Assembly (NCBI GenBank): GCA_019671135.1
Contig: JAHRHY010000013.1
Location: 1,426,001 to 1,490,000, forward strand
DNA length: 64,000 nt
Direction of reading: 5' to 3'
Source: Linnemannia hyalina
Lineage: Eukaryota; Mortierellomycota; Mortierellomycetes; Mortierellales; Mortierellaceae
Shown here: in pieces, positions 10,624 through 22,960 of the stretch
Layout: each line of letters starts with the position of its first letter
Position numbering within the stretch: position 1 is the first letter of the stretch
Made by a program: the position numbers and the translations under genes
Notes under the pieces: model-generated
The model's input: only the letters and a program-made list of their open reading frames with translations
Database searches by the model: none
What the model was told of the DNA's origin: nothing

Positions 10624-12613
10624 TTATCTCTTTTTCTTTTTCTTTTTCTTTCCTCATTTGCATCTTACCCAGCATATTTTTTCGTTCATTCCTATTACAT
10701 GCATATTAAACACATCGTGCCACAGCAACCACAAAATAGGATTGTAGTGTTTCTCTGGCTTTATGTTTTGCTGCTAGTTCTGCAATGGGTCCAGACCATC
10801 GATATCTATCTTTCTATCTTTCTGCCGGGCACTTTTTCATTTCCTTCCTTCATATCTTTTGCTTCTTCCCGTCTCATTCTTGTCCATCTGTCTACTTTCA
10901 CATGCTACTTTTCTGCATCCGCAGCCCACCAACTTCCGTGGTGGTTTTTCTCCTTTTCATTTTCTCCCCAATTTCTCCCCCTTGTGGGTTTTCCATTTGG
11001 ACGTGTGAGTGGAGATGAAAACCACCCTGCAGGCCAGTGGTGGATAGGGGGAAGAGAATGGGGGAAGGAGGATGAAAAATAAGGAAATTCAATTGGGGAG
11101 TTGGAATGTGGCCCCTCCTTTTTTGTCCTGTCCAAGTTTGAACAGAACAACCTTTTTTTTATTTCGAGGGAACACAGTGTGAGGAAGTTGTGATGTGTGC
11201 CATGGCCGTACACCCTTGTTTATTTTGAGCTCGGGCGGAAAAAGGACAGGAAAGGGAAGAACGTCCGTTACCCTGTCCTTGTGTTTTGTTTGTTTATCTC
11301 ATGCCTTCCCTCCATCCCTCTGTCTGTTCTACCCGTTGATTTTAAATAGATGTAAAAATCTTGAGCACAGCATGTGTTTTGTTCGTGGAAGAGGGAGATG
11401 GAAGGTGCAAGAAGATGAGAAAACACATCCGTCTTCATGTGCTCGTGCTTGTCGGGACTCGAAAACAAAAAAAAGGTTGCCGTCGAGACGGGATCCCATC
11501 CCAACCTTGAATTGTATCCAATTTCCCTCAAAAGTCGACTGCATGTGTGAATGTGCTTGTGTACGAGTGCATGGGCCAAGCCGCCAGGCATAGGAAACAC
11601 AGAGTGTGTTCAGATTACTAGGGAAGTAGCTACGTGAGAACAAGAACGTGTGACAAGAAAGCTAAACAGCTCTTTTCTTTGTTTTTTTCGTTTCCATTGT
11701 TTCACCAGTACAGCGGCACACCGCATATGTATGTAGCCAACGGACAACGGGCATAGCATAGATGGCTCATGCATGTCGTTTGACTGTTGATCAGACAAAG
11801 AGAGTGAGACAGAGACAGAGGGGAGAGACGATCAAACTTCATCAGCTAAAGGTCTGTCTCTCGTTTTTAGTGTGTTTGATGTGAATTAATCAATGGGGTC
11901 CAATGGATATCGGGAACTGAATGAAGAAGAGACAGAGATAACGACACCAAGGCAAATACAACGGTCGGGACAAGCACGCGGATACGGTGCACTGTTTGCA
12001 AATGGGAGAGTATCGTGCGCTATTATTATTATTCTTGCTTGTCTGTTCATTCATCCATTCATCGCACACACCCTCACACACCCTCACACACCCACACAGG
12101 CTTCTACCGGGACAGAAGAAAAGAAAAGAAAAGAAAAAGGGGGCCAGTGGATATGATGATTCAAGTCCACCCTCACTCTTCTTCTCACACACGCGCTCTT
12201 TCTCTTCTCTTGCTCACTCTTCTTTTCTTCTTCCTTCTGACTCTTTCTTTTTACTGATTCCCTTCCCCCCCCCCCCTTTTCCATTCCTCTTTTGCGTCTC
12301 TTCTCTTTCATACCCTCATCCACACTACCGTCTCCCCTCTTCTTCCGTTTCTACATTCACTTCTCATCCATGCTCCCTCTTTTGCATTACAAAACTCATT
12401 CTTCTTAATCAGCCACTCAAGACAGTCGACTTTTTCTTTTTGTTTTGTTCGTTTGTAACCGTTCTTATGCTCCCTTACTTCCTTCTCTGCTTCTCTCACG
12501 CCTTCTACTCTCGGACCACCAAGCCCAGCCCTCTCTCTCTTCTTTGAGGTATACACCTCTCCTTCCTCCCGTCCTTCTCATCTCTTTCACTCTAATAACA
12601 ACACCACTCAATC
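10624..12613. other. 2-kb gap between NOP6-like and ATG4 genes
   Basis: T-rich 3' flank of the NOP6-like gene, then non-coding DNA with many short unconvincing ORFs. From about 12150 to 12600 the plus strand is strongly C/T-rich, with a 10-base C run near 12267; this is the probable promoter and 5' leader of ATG4. Short tandem ACACCCTC units lie at about 12067-12090. No gene was seen. Confidence 0.5.
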
Positions 12614-15600
12614 ATGGATCAAGTGAGACACGCTCGACAAGATACCCGGCCCTCTCGCAACAGGAGCAAGAGTCATCATACCCATACCATGGAGACACCT
12701 GTCACTTGGCCCGAGGGTTACTACCCTCAAGACGCAGTCGTCTCCCAACAAACAGCCGAACGCATGCACGCCTCAACCGTCGCTGTCTCCTCTTCTTTCT
12801 CTTCCACCACGATACCCGTAGCAAGGTCGCCTTCTCCTTATCTTGCTACCAACACCAATATCACAGCTCTCACAGCAGGAACAGGGTCAATACCAACAGC
12901 GACAAGCCCAGCTCGCACAAAGGTCCAACTGTCCAAAACCTTTCGCCCCGCTCCCATCTCTGCTCCCTCTCCAACTTCAACAGCACCACCGACCTTCACA
13001 CCTTCATCCTCTACCCGGAAACCCATCAAGTCTGCATTGCCAAACTCTAGAGACGACCTCGAGTTCTGGGCCTCACTCTATGCTCAACACCCCGTCATCA
13101 CCCAGCAGCGACATGAACCAGCAGCCCTCTCACCACCACGGACCGTCAACAAGAATTGCGGACCCTTTGTCAAAATCTGGCAGGTGTTGAGAAAGACTCA
13201 TTTGAAAGAAGGAGAAGAGAGGGATGATCGCTCGGGCCGCTTCCGCTTTGAAACACTAGCTCCTGAAGAGATACCGACCACGACCACAGCGACAAAGATC
13301 TCGCCCAGCACAAGTTCCTTCTCGGTTGTCATCTTTTTCACCGTCGAGGAAGGAGAGCAAAAGGATAGTCAACAGAAAAAGTTTGGATCTGGATCTCGAA
13401 ACTCGAAACGGTGGTCGTTGCCTCCGACCTTGCAGTTGTGGTGTGTCGAGTCGGCGAGGAACAGGAACAGGATGCTGTTCAACCAAAAGGAACTCATGGG
13501 CTCCTTTGTCCCCAACGCACTCAGCTTCCACCCGGACTCAAACGGACACGATGTTTCAGCACCACTCTATATCTACGAGACGCAGACCTTGGGCTTGGAT
13601 GCTGTCAGCCAAGAAGGACCAATGGTATTGGAGTTGAAGCTGCAAAGCACCGAGGGAGCCATCTATTCTGACTTTTTCTACTTGTTTGTTCAGGAGAAGG
13701 AGGGTTTAGTAGGTGTTGGCAACGGCAATTTTATTGAGACAACGGTGATGACCCCGCGATCGCAAGGCATAAAGCCTAGGAGCCTCGGCAGCAACGGTTC
13801 TGCAGGAGGTGAAAACAGACGGAGATTGGTGGCTGGTGTCCATAACAACGACAGCGCGGGATCTTCGATTGGTTCGCATGAGAATGAGCATCACAAGGAC
13901 CGAGGCGAATGGGACATGACCGAGGATGAGCTTGACGAGGAGGAGGAAGAGGAGGAAGAAGAGGAGGCAGAGGACGACGACTTTGAGGAGAAGCCGAATG
14001 GCATCAATGATAAGAAAAAGTCGCAAGGTGGAGTAAGAGGAAGTGGTGGACCAGTGGAACCAGATGCAGGAGAACATCTCATGCAGGCGACATCTCAATT
14101 CTTTTCCAAGATGGGGTAAGTTTATTACAGGCATATGCATATCCTTCGATGGTGGTGCACGCGCATGTGCACGTGTGTACTTTTATTTTGAGGGCGAAAT
14201 GTATTTTCAGGGGGTCAGACATACAATGCTAATGTACTTATGAACCACCTTCTAATGTCATGCTACCTCGTACTCCAATTATAGGTATTGGCTGTACAAC
14301 TCAAGGGTGGTGCAGTACATTGCACGGGATGAGCGGACAAGGATCAAGACCGCCTTCCAGCCAGAGGACATCTGGATGCTCGGCATCTGCTACAGTCTCC
14401 AACTACAACTCGACAACAACAATACCAGTACTCTAAAACCTGTCGTTCAGGAACCTGTCGAGGAAGAAACGGAGGATCACCACGACCATACGGCAACAGA
14501 GGACAATGCGTTGGTAACAGCAGCCTCGCAGGCTTCGATACTGGTAAACGGTGGTGAAACTACACCTTCGGAAGGACCTGGACCCCACCGATCCATGTCT
14601 CTGACCAAGTTTACGACAACAACCCCAGACCGCTCACCTGCAACATCTTCCATCTCATGCCATGAAGCACAATCACATTCGCATTCACGGGCTACAATGA
14701 CCGATAAGGTTTCGGACACAGCAGCAGCAACACCAGCAGCGAGCACGTTGGACCAGCACGGTGCAGAAACTAACCCCTTGCCATCACCCGCAGCCTCACC
14801 TAGTACAAAGCGATCTTCGAAGCTAGCCTCGAGGTTTTCGAAGCTGAGTCTGGGGTCTGAGAGTTCTTTGGCCAAGGAGGCAGCGCGTCAAGGTCGCTCA
14901 TCTCCAGATGCTGGCAAGGGAGACGCCGAGAAGACCGACTCCACAAGGACCGAGCCGACTCCCAGCCCTCGCAAGCCAGGAAAGCGCAGGATGACTATTT
15001 CGGGACTCTTTTCGTGGGACTCTTCCTCCTCTGACTCCAAGAATTCTGTTCCACCACTGCCTACACTTCCTACCAGCAACAGTGTGTCAGCCCTCAAGAA
15101 CTTGGTTCGACCCTCCGGCGCTAAAACTCAGCAATCAGCAAGCGCAACTTTCCCTAGTACCTCGACAAAAGTATCGCCACAGTCAACAATCTTCATGGAC
15201 CCGGAATCTCTGGAGGATGATGACTTTGCTAATGTCGAATACCCACCCGAACTTGTAGGACGACAATCTACCTCTGGCTCTTCCTCAGCCTTGGGATCTA
15301 TACCTGAACGCCGGTCCGTGCATGCCACATCTGAGGCGCAGACACTGGAGACAAGAATGACACCAACACCACCACTACGATTGTCATCGTCGCAATCTTC
15401 AAGAGAGCTGGAGGCGCCTGATGCGGCGGCAGGACCCAAGAGGGAAAGGAGGCGCAAGACTAGTCAGATGGTGGTGCAGGGACCGACGGATCTGCAGTGC
15501 ACGGACCAGCAACAGCAATACCCGACCACTCAGGGATCACCATCAATTTCGGATAATGTCTCAGGTTCCATCACTTCTCGCACGAGCCAATCGAGCGGTA

Positions 15601-17384
15601 ACAGTAGTAGGCGGCAGAGCAGTGTGCCGCCCTCTACATCGACGCCTTCCAAAGGGCGACCCAGGACGGCCACCTCTTCCATCCCTTCTGTACCATCAGC
15701 GTCGTCACCTTCACTACTTCCCGCGACACCTCCAGCTAGCAGTAATAGTTCTTCAGGATCGGCCATTCGTCGTTCATGGAGATCTCTCTCGTTATCTTTG
15801 GCTTCAGCGAAATCGGCCCTACCACTTGTGTCCTCATCCAGTTTCAGTCTTCGATCTCCTAAGTTGCCACCTCACCTCAACGAAGCCATGATGCGCCGAG
15901 ACTGTGGCGAATTCGGAAGCGAGGAGGACTACTTTGCCAATGCCTTCAACGTCCCTGGTTCTGTTACCCTCCCACCCGGAGTAACAGCCTCACTCGCCCT
16001 ACTCCGGACCAACCCCTCATCCACCACCAGCACCCTCACACCAGAGCAAGCAACCCTCAGCCTCTTCATGATGGACTTTCAATCCCGACTATGGTTCACA
16101 TACCGCAAGGACCTGGAACGGATTGAACCTTCTTTTTACACCTGCGACTCTGGTTGGGGATGTATGATGCGAACAGGACAAAGTCTGCTGGCTCAGGCGT
16201 TTGTCCAGGTGTTGATGGGTCGCGAATGGAGGGTTCATCATCATGACCAACCTCTGCCGACGCAACGACGTCAGGGGAGGAGGTACAAGGAGATTGTGAG
16301 TTGGTTTGTGGATGAGGCTGAGAGGCCGTATAGTATTCATCGGATTGCGAAGCAGGGATTAGCGTTGGATAAGCGGATTGGGGAGTGGTTTGGACCCTCC
16401 ACCGTCGCCCATGCCCTCAAGTATGTCTTTTCCTTTTTTTGTTTTGTTGTTAGATGGTATGGTCTGCATTTGTTGCTGTGATGGCCATGCTGATTTTTTC
16501 TTTTTTTTTCACCTAACAGGCGCCTTACAAAATCGCACTATGATTGCCCGCTGAAGGTCATAGTCCCAATGGACGGAACCGTCCGCGTCTCGGCAGTTCT
16601 CCGTGCCGCCTCATCTCACTACACATCCCATCTTTCAACCACAGCAGTCTCATCAACCTCTCCCTCACCTTCCCCAGACCCTATCCTGAGACCTACGCCT
16701 ACACTGTTGCAGACGCAGGCTTGGAGACCTGTGCTGCTGTTGATCCCCGCCCGCTATGGCCTGGACAAGGTCACAGGGAAGTACATCGCCAATTTGAAGC
16801 AGCTCTTTCGGATGCCCCAGTTCTTGGGTATCGCCGGCGGGCGACCTAATCGATCGCTTTACTTTGTTGCTTCTCAAGGTAAGCTGGTCACATTTTGCCT
16901 TTTTTTTTCTCATTCAAGGAAAATGAAAAAAAAAGAGAATTTGCAACTAATGCATGGTTTTTTTTCTCTCTGTCGACTTTTGTAGGAGATGAGCTGTTCT
17001 ACTATGACCCGCATTTCGTGAAGCAGCGCGTAACACCTGAAGAACTGGACTCATACCCCATGCCCGTATGTGTCCTTTGTTGTTTTTTTTGTTTCTGTAC
17101 CATTGGTATCCAAGGTGTTCTTTCCTCTAACACTACCTCCCTCTCCCTCTATCTCTTCTCCTATACGTACCGAAAAAACAAACAAACTGTAGAGCTTCCA
17201 CTGCCCAGTTGTAAGGACAATGCACATCTCAGAACTTGACCCCTCCATGCTGCTTGGGTTCTTAATCCAGTCTAGGGATGAGTTGGATGATTTGAGAGTT
17301 CGGTTGGATCGGGATATGGTCGAGGCTTCGTACCCGCTGCTCACATTCGTTGATGATTCTGACGCTTCTGCATTTGCTTTGTGA
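12614..17384 (+). CDS. ATG4: Cysteine protease ATG4 (autophagy) with a very long N-terminal extension
   Basis: Five exons (12614..14115, 14285..16420, 16520..16878, 16986..17065, 17193..17384) give 1422 residues; all phases match. ATG4 processes and delipidates ATG8 in the cytosol. Protease hallmarks: WMLGICYSL (about 525-535), FQSRLWFTYRKD, the catalytic Cys in DSGWGCMMRTGQ (about 1125), VPMDGTV, the Gly-rich loop FLGIAGGRPNRSLYF, and the Asp-His pair in FYYDPHFVKQ. The ending SFHCPVVRTMHISELDPS is also typical. Family members are usually about 350-500 residues long. Extra length comes from a 500-residue N-terminal part (exon 1) and a 550-residue Ser/Thr-rich insert between the LGICY strand and the Cys domain. 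Exon 1 has a compact-looking stretch (FWASLYAQHPV, PTLQLWCVESARNR, FYLFVQEKE) and an acidic run of about 20 Glu/Asp near 14010. I do not recognise that stretch. Confidence 0.9.
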
Positions 17385-17589
17385 GGATGTTGGGGTTACA
17401 TTTTTTTTCTGCGCTTCCGCATTTTGTGTCGAGTCCATCCTATTGTAATACTTCTGACTTTTCCTGGGTAATAAATATGCTTCTAACTAAAAGATTGAAT
17501 AAAGGTGAATAGAAATCTAGCAATAAAGGGTGAAGAGGGGGGAGGGTCCTCCTCCCGGTAGGCGTAGTCGTCCTACTTGAAATGTATAG

Positions 17590-18694
17590 TCAAATCCAGG
17601 GATATTCTCAGTTAAAGGCTCCGACTCATCAATTGCACCACGCTGTGTTAACAACTGTTGGTAGACCTGCAGCGTCCTTGAATCCCGAGCCCTCAACGCA
17701 CAGCCGTTCAAGGTTCGAACCCAGGTCAACCGCGCAGAAACGACTCGGCGTAGTAGAAATAGCGAGGCAGCTCGATCTTTTGCTCCATGTCCTTTCAAAA
17801 GACAACATCACGAAGCAATTGATTGAGTTAGCTGACGCCGTTTATTTCAGGTACAACAGAAGCAGCATAAAGGTCCTTTCAAAAGAAAACTTCACGAGGC
17901 AATTGATTGAGTTAGCTGACGCCGTTTATTTCAGTGTGTATTGTTTGCTTGCGTATCGTGCCATAGGATCCCCCCCCCCCAGTTTCAACAACCTTCTTCT
18001 TCATTTCCTTTACTCACAACATCAACCTCAACTGTGAGTATAACAACCACTCCACAATATCTCAACCGAACCTACCTGATTCCGTAACACCGTTAAAATA
18101 AGCCACTGACCGCAAGGCGGACAAGCCATACGATTGATCCGACCAATGTTCACAAAGAGATTTTCACTAAATTCATTCAATAATGTTGCTGTACGTGCTG
18201 ATGACCAACTGCTGACCGTTCGGTGAGAAGGCCAACAACCCAGGTCTTGTGTAATAAAAGGTGGTCGTCTTCAAGAGGAGCTTTGTCTGTGGGCCGAAAA
18301 GCCGGATAGCGCCAGTAGAGTCGCCGATCGTCACTTGGTGCCTCGTTGGAGAGAATGCCACGCAGATGAGTTTATCGTTGTAGTCGACTGGACGAATGGC
18401 AATAAGCTAGTTCTTTGCCAGTTCTTGAAAGTCCCATTAATATACGGTTTCTTCGCTCATCGACAGGGTCCATCGACCGCTGGGCGAAAAAACAACGTCG
18501 TAGACCCACCCATGGTGTGCGCCAATGGTGGGTCCTAGTGCACCCATCTGACACTCGCACACAAGTAGGGCTCCATTTCTATAACCACCCGCGACTTGAA
18601 TGCTGTTGGGTGAGATGGCGACTGATTGGAGCTGTCCAAAACATTTGCGCATAGCTGTGCAAACGGCGCCTGCCAGAGCATTCCGCAGCCTCAC
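17590..18694 (-). pseudogene. NACHT-WD40 C-terminal remnant (WD40 repeats and tail)
   Basis: From 18694 to 18173 broken minus-strand frames carry WD40 blades: SVAISPNSIQVAGGYRNGA, GAHHGWVYDVVFSPSG and LLAFSPNGQQLVIST. From about 17790 to 17600, GSNLERLCVEGSGFKDAAGL and, in another frame, LLTQRGAIDESEPLT match the tail of the copy at 33828-37886 (GSNLGRLC...SKDAAGL...LLVQRGALD). Order and strand agree with one decayed gene whose last blades and C-terminus survive; several frame changes and stops are present. The tandem duplication at 17789-17934 sits between the two blocks. Confidence 0.7.
17789..17934. repeat. Tandem duplication, 62-bp unit at 84-bp spacing
   Basis: Copy 1 is 17789-17850 and copy 2 is 17873-17934. 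They differ at only a few positions (GACAACATC against GAAAACTTC, CGAAG against CGAGG). On the plus strand both read VLSK-(D/E)-N-(I/F)-T-(K/R)-QLIELADAVYF in one frame, and the period of 84 bases is 28 codons, so frame is kept. Confidence 0.9.
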
Positions 18695-18719
18695 GAAGTC
18701 GTCAATATGCTTGGTGAGG

Positions 18720-19579
18720 ATAAATTAGCCCTCTCCCGTAAATAATACATCCAAATGGGTGTCTTTTCATATAAGTACCCTCACTCCTACTCTTTTGGCA
18801 CCTCTCTCACTTTGATACACTGTTTCCTTTTGTCTCTTCTCTTGTCCACATTTGTTCTTTCGCTCTTGCTCTGCTGCCATTACATCTCCGTTCTCACCAC
18901 CCTCACCGTCCATTGATGCTAGCAGCACTATGCCGAACATGCTTCAACCTCACCCTTTTTCCCTCTCCCCTTTCTTTCATCGTATATTGTGTTTTTTCTG
19001 CACAGGTCAAACGCCAGCACACGTCCCTCTCTGTCCTCGGCTGGCATAGAGAAAAGACAATTTTGACGATGTAAACTTGTTCCAACATTGGGTATGCTAG
19101 CAGATAATGTTACGACTTTGCTGTTGAGGGCGATAGATACCCTATCGTCCTGATATGGAAGCGGTAGGAACTTTGAAAAATGTGAGAGAAGAAATATGTA
19201 TAGTAAACGAGGAACGAGATAAAATATTATAAGAACATTGCTTCGTGTTGATCTTTGTGAACGTCGCTTGAACGTTATTAGTAGACAGGTCGAAATCATG
19301 AGCTGTTTTTAAGAGCCTGACTCAAGGGAAAGAGAAAGAAGAGGTAAGATACTGTTCTTAACAAACAAATCGATAGACCAAAGACACAAGTGCCTGCGGA
19401 TCGACTCAACAGGGCGTCTCGCATCTCGCGCTCTTTCTGGTTTCAAGCACGTCCCTACTACCGCTCTTTTGCTTTAAGAAAATTTAGTTTATTTCAATAT
19501 CTTCGTTCTGGGTTTCTGCTCCATGTCAAATGCCTTGAAGGTCATCATACATGCCCAAAGGTCACTCCATATCCCGTTA
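18720..19579. other. Gap without recognised intact gene
   Basis: C/T-rich stretch at 18750-18990. On the minus strand near 19060-19160 the residues DDRVSIALNSKVVTLS recall the NLR family's WD40 region, but too little remains for a separate call. This region is downstream of the pectate lyase gene. Confidence 0.4.
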
Positions 19580-20432
19580 TTAACAGGCGGGGATGGACTT
19601 GGCCTGAGCGCCACGGCAGTTAGCGGTGGTCTTGAGCTTGGGAGACTCCTGTTTACCGTTCTTGATAATACCCTTGAATTCCTGGCAGACATGCTTGATA
19701 CCGGTTCCGCACGATCCAGAGATGATGGCGACATCGCCGTAGTTGGAGTTGATACCGACGAGATCAGCCTTAACGTTCCTGGCCTTGACGTTTTGGACAA
19801 TGACGTTTCTTGGGCCGCCGTTCTTGCTGCAGTTACCGCAGCTTCGGAAGAGCTTGCCGACGTTGACGACGGTGTAGTCCTTGATGGTGACGGTTCCTCT
19901 TCCGTTGTGTTGGACAACCTTGTCGATGGCGTCCTGAGCTCCACCTCCTTGGATCAAGACGCTTCCGGTACCCTTGAGAGTGATGGCATCTATATGGAAA
20001 ATATCAATTTTTGGGTTAAGACAGGGCTCAGTGAATGAGAATACGTGTAATGAATGAAAGTGTATGTACTGAATGAGAATGTGTGCAGCTAATGAGAATG
20101 TTTGTACCTTCGCAGACTTTGCGGAACCAGACGTTCTTAAGAGTGCAAGCACCCTCGCAGTGAACTCCCTCAAGAGAATTCCCTCCGATGATGACGTTGC
20201 TCAAAGTAGCACCGTTCTTAAGGATGAAGACAGCGTTGGCAGATCCAGTGTCATCATCAGAGTCGCAAGGACGACCACGGTCAAACTCCTTGTTGGCGTA
20301 ATCATGAACTCCAGAGATAACGCTTGGTGCGGGGAGGGAAACGATCTTGCCGGATCGAGTTGGGATGTTGAGGTTTTGGGCAGCGCAGACAGTGGCGAAG
20401 ACAGCAGCAAGAGCGGCGTATTGGAACTTCAT
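19580..20432 (-). CDS. Secreted pectate lyase, polysaccharide lyase family 3
   Basis: Two exons (20432..20108 and 19989..19580) encode 244 residues. The start ATG at 20432 opens a clear signal peptide (MKFQYAALAAVFATVCAAQ). The mature part matches PL3 lyases: GRPCDSDDDTGSANAVFILK, IGGNSLEGVHCEGACTLKNV, WFRKVCEDAITLKG, then SKNGGPRNVIVQNVKARN. Many paired cysteines suggest disulfides. PL3 enzymes cleave polygalacturonate by Ca2+-dependent beta-elimination on a small beta-helix and act outside the cell on plant material. The length is normal for the family. The protein should be functional. It stands alone among NLR debris, with no other carbohydrate-active gene beside it. Confidence 0.93.
19990..20107 (-). 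repeat. Short direct repeats inside the pectate lyase intron
   Basis: The intron contains AATGAGAAT-type units (plus-strand view) near 20034, 20072 and 20092, each followed by a T/G-rich end, plus a looser AATGAATGA. They look like slippage products. Confidence 0.6.
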
Positions 20433-22040
20433 GTCGAAAAAATAAGACTTGGTGAATAGATTCTTGGTTGAGGGTTGGACTGGGTGTAGTACCGATGCTG
20501 AGGATGTCGAAGCTGAAGACTGTGGTGAGGATTGACTGGTGAAGAGAAAATTCCTAGGGACGGGTCCAGTTCTTATATACTTGTGAGATAGCTCTGTTTC
20601 GCGTTCTAGACTGAAGATAAGACTTCATAAACATTGAAGTACATAGAGTTGTTTGAAGGCTGATGGAGCCCTTCAAATATACGTTTCTGTTTGTAATGCA
20701 TAAATGTGGTGAGCTTTCGTAATGGGTAACGTAGAAAAGTTGCCCAGGGGTAAATGTTCATTTAATGGTAGCACATCGGGACAAAACATGCGATAAGGTT
20801 TGTTCCATGAGATTTAGCGTTATTTTATGAGGAAAACCAGGTAAGAGAGCGCTTCCATCAATTTATAGGGCACATTTCAGCGTGATTTGTTCCGCCTAAG
20901 CGGGTCGTGACTGACTGATATGTGCGCAATTTGGATATGTCCTTCAACGTTCTTATTTGCATATCACACTGGCGAACAATCGACGCATATATAAATGAAT
21001 GCATCGCACCTAAGCCAAGCGGTGCGTCATGATGATAATCACCAATCATAATTGAGACTATAAGCCTGTTGTTTACGCCGAAGTCTTGATTGCCGGCTGT
21101 AGCGAGTTATGCGTGGCGAACGTCGCTTTCGTTTGCAATGGATACATTAAATGACATAAAACTAGTGGATGTTCCAAGATCGGAGAGCAATACTGGGTAA
21201 TGGTTCGCAATTGAACATTAGAAGATAATAGAAAATGCATTGCTCTCCGAATGTTCACAGAGTCGTGTATATTCTTTCTCGCGAACTGTTGTAGTCGAGG
21301 CCCGCGAATGTACTTCTCGCTGCCTGGTTTTCGCGTGCCGTCCCGAGCCCATAAAAAATGTGAGCGCCTTATCGGCGTATTCGGGACGTATTGTCAACAA
21401 ACGCGTGGGTAGTCACAAATCCAAGTGGGATAGCTGTCTACAAGCGCTTTTCAATTATTTCACGTTGACGAAGGGGGAACATCGTGGTACAGTAATGATT
21501 ATTGTCAATATGCTACAACTCTATATGCACAGGAGGCGACGAGCATTTCATAAACCTAATTCATTGCACTTTCCCCTCTTTCGAGTCAGGAGGGCTATAT
21601 TCATCATTTGTCAAGGTCACACGGGGATGAGTGGGTGCAGTATGAGGGATGCAGCAAAGTGGTGAAGGGGGAAAATCTTGGAAAAAGGAGACGGGAAAGT
21701 GAACACAAAGGCAGAGTCGGGCAGGGATTGGTAAGGTGAAGTGAAAGGTGAAGTGGCCAAAAATAGGGAAGTAGGAACAATAAGGTGTAGAGGAACAGCA
21801 AAGTTTAGGAATCGTCAAGGTAAGGTACTAGGTGATGAGAGCTCCTGAGGCGGGGAGAGTAGATGATTGGTGCACGGGGGATAGGGGTAGTAGGAGGGAG
21901 GGTTGAGGGAGAGGCGAGAGAGAAATGGAGACAGAGAACAGGATAACTAAGGTAAGTAGAGAGGGCGGGAGGGGATAGAGGGAGAGTGCAAGCGAAAGAG
22001 GAAAGGATAGATAGAGGCTATGAGTGGCTTGCTGCTTTGC
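20433..22040. other. 1.6-kb gap upstream of the pectate lyase
   Basis: The first 150-200 bases should be the PL3 promoter and leader. The rest has no recognised gene, RNA or repeat. From about 21650 the plus strand becomes G/A-rich (GGGAGAGG-type), the same purine/pyrimidine bias seen before genes elsewhere, but no gene follows. Confidence 0.4.
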
Positions 22041-22960
22041 CATTCTCGCCTAGAAACAATCGAGTCCAGCTCCCAACCGCACAAGGCCATCTTGGCTTCC
22101 TGAAGCCAACTGCCGACCGTCGGGAGAGAATGCAGTATCGTAAACTTCGCCGAAATAACCAGGAAATGTCGAAACGAGGGGTCCCGTCCACTACATCTCA
22201 TAGTCTCACGGTCTCCTCCTTGCTGGAGGTGGCCACCTATCGGTCATTCGGCGAAAATGAGGCGCTTATGACATTTCAGGTGTAGCCAGACAAAAATACG
22301 CCGGCATCTCCGGAGATGGTGTGCTAAAGTTGTGTAATTCCATTCTCATGCTCGGAAACAAGTCGCCGTCCATTCGGGCCAAAGGCAAGAGACAATACCT
22401 GTCCATGAAGGGTATTCCAGGCGGCGCCTGACTCTCCCTTGTACGGATCCCATAACAGACTCGCCCCGTCCTAGGAGCCAGACACAATCCGGTGGCCGTC
22501 AGGCGAGAACTTGACCACCACGACTCTCCTCGTATGCCCTTCAAGACGAAAAGGTTCCTCCATTCCTCCGCATCGTACAAACTTACCACATCTTTGATAG
22601 CTGGACCAAAGCACCTTCCATGAGGTGAAGACGCAACCGCCTTCAGATCCTGACCGTGATCCTGCAAGTAACATCTTCCCGCTGGTGCAATACTACAAGC
22701 GTGCTTTGCCGACATTGCTCCCGGTTACAAACTGTCGACTGTCAGGCGTGAATGCAATGCAAAGGGTGAGGCTCACCGGCAAAAACTCGTGGATTTCAGT
22801 CCAAGACGCTGTATCGTAAATAACGATATATGAAAAAGAGCGAACTTTTTCCCTTCAGGCGAATGGGCACAGGCATTAACACTCCTGCCCGATAATCCAG
22901 CATCGAAGGACATCAATCGTGGAGGTGCGACAGAGGAGAGTTCGCTCTGCGCCCACATTA
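22041..22960 (-). pseudogene. NACHT-WD40 remnant (start of the WD40 domain)
   Basis: The minus strand from 22960 reads MSFDAGLSGRSVNACAHSPE, matching VNACTYSSDGKY in the copy at 1-2313 at the pentapeptide/WD40 border. Then YDTASWTEIHEF and AFTPDSRQFVTGSN match YDTITWT and AFSPDSRQFVTGNRD. Weaker blades follow down to about 22050 (KFSPDGHRIVSGS at about 22500). Frames change several times and stops are frequent. This is a separate copy in the same orientation as the other minus-strand remnants. Confidence 0.75.
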
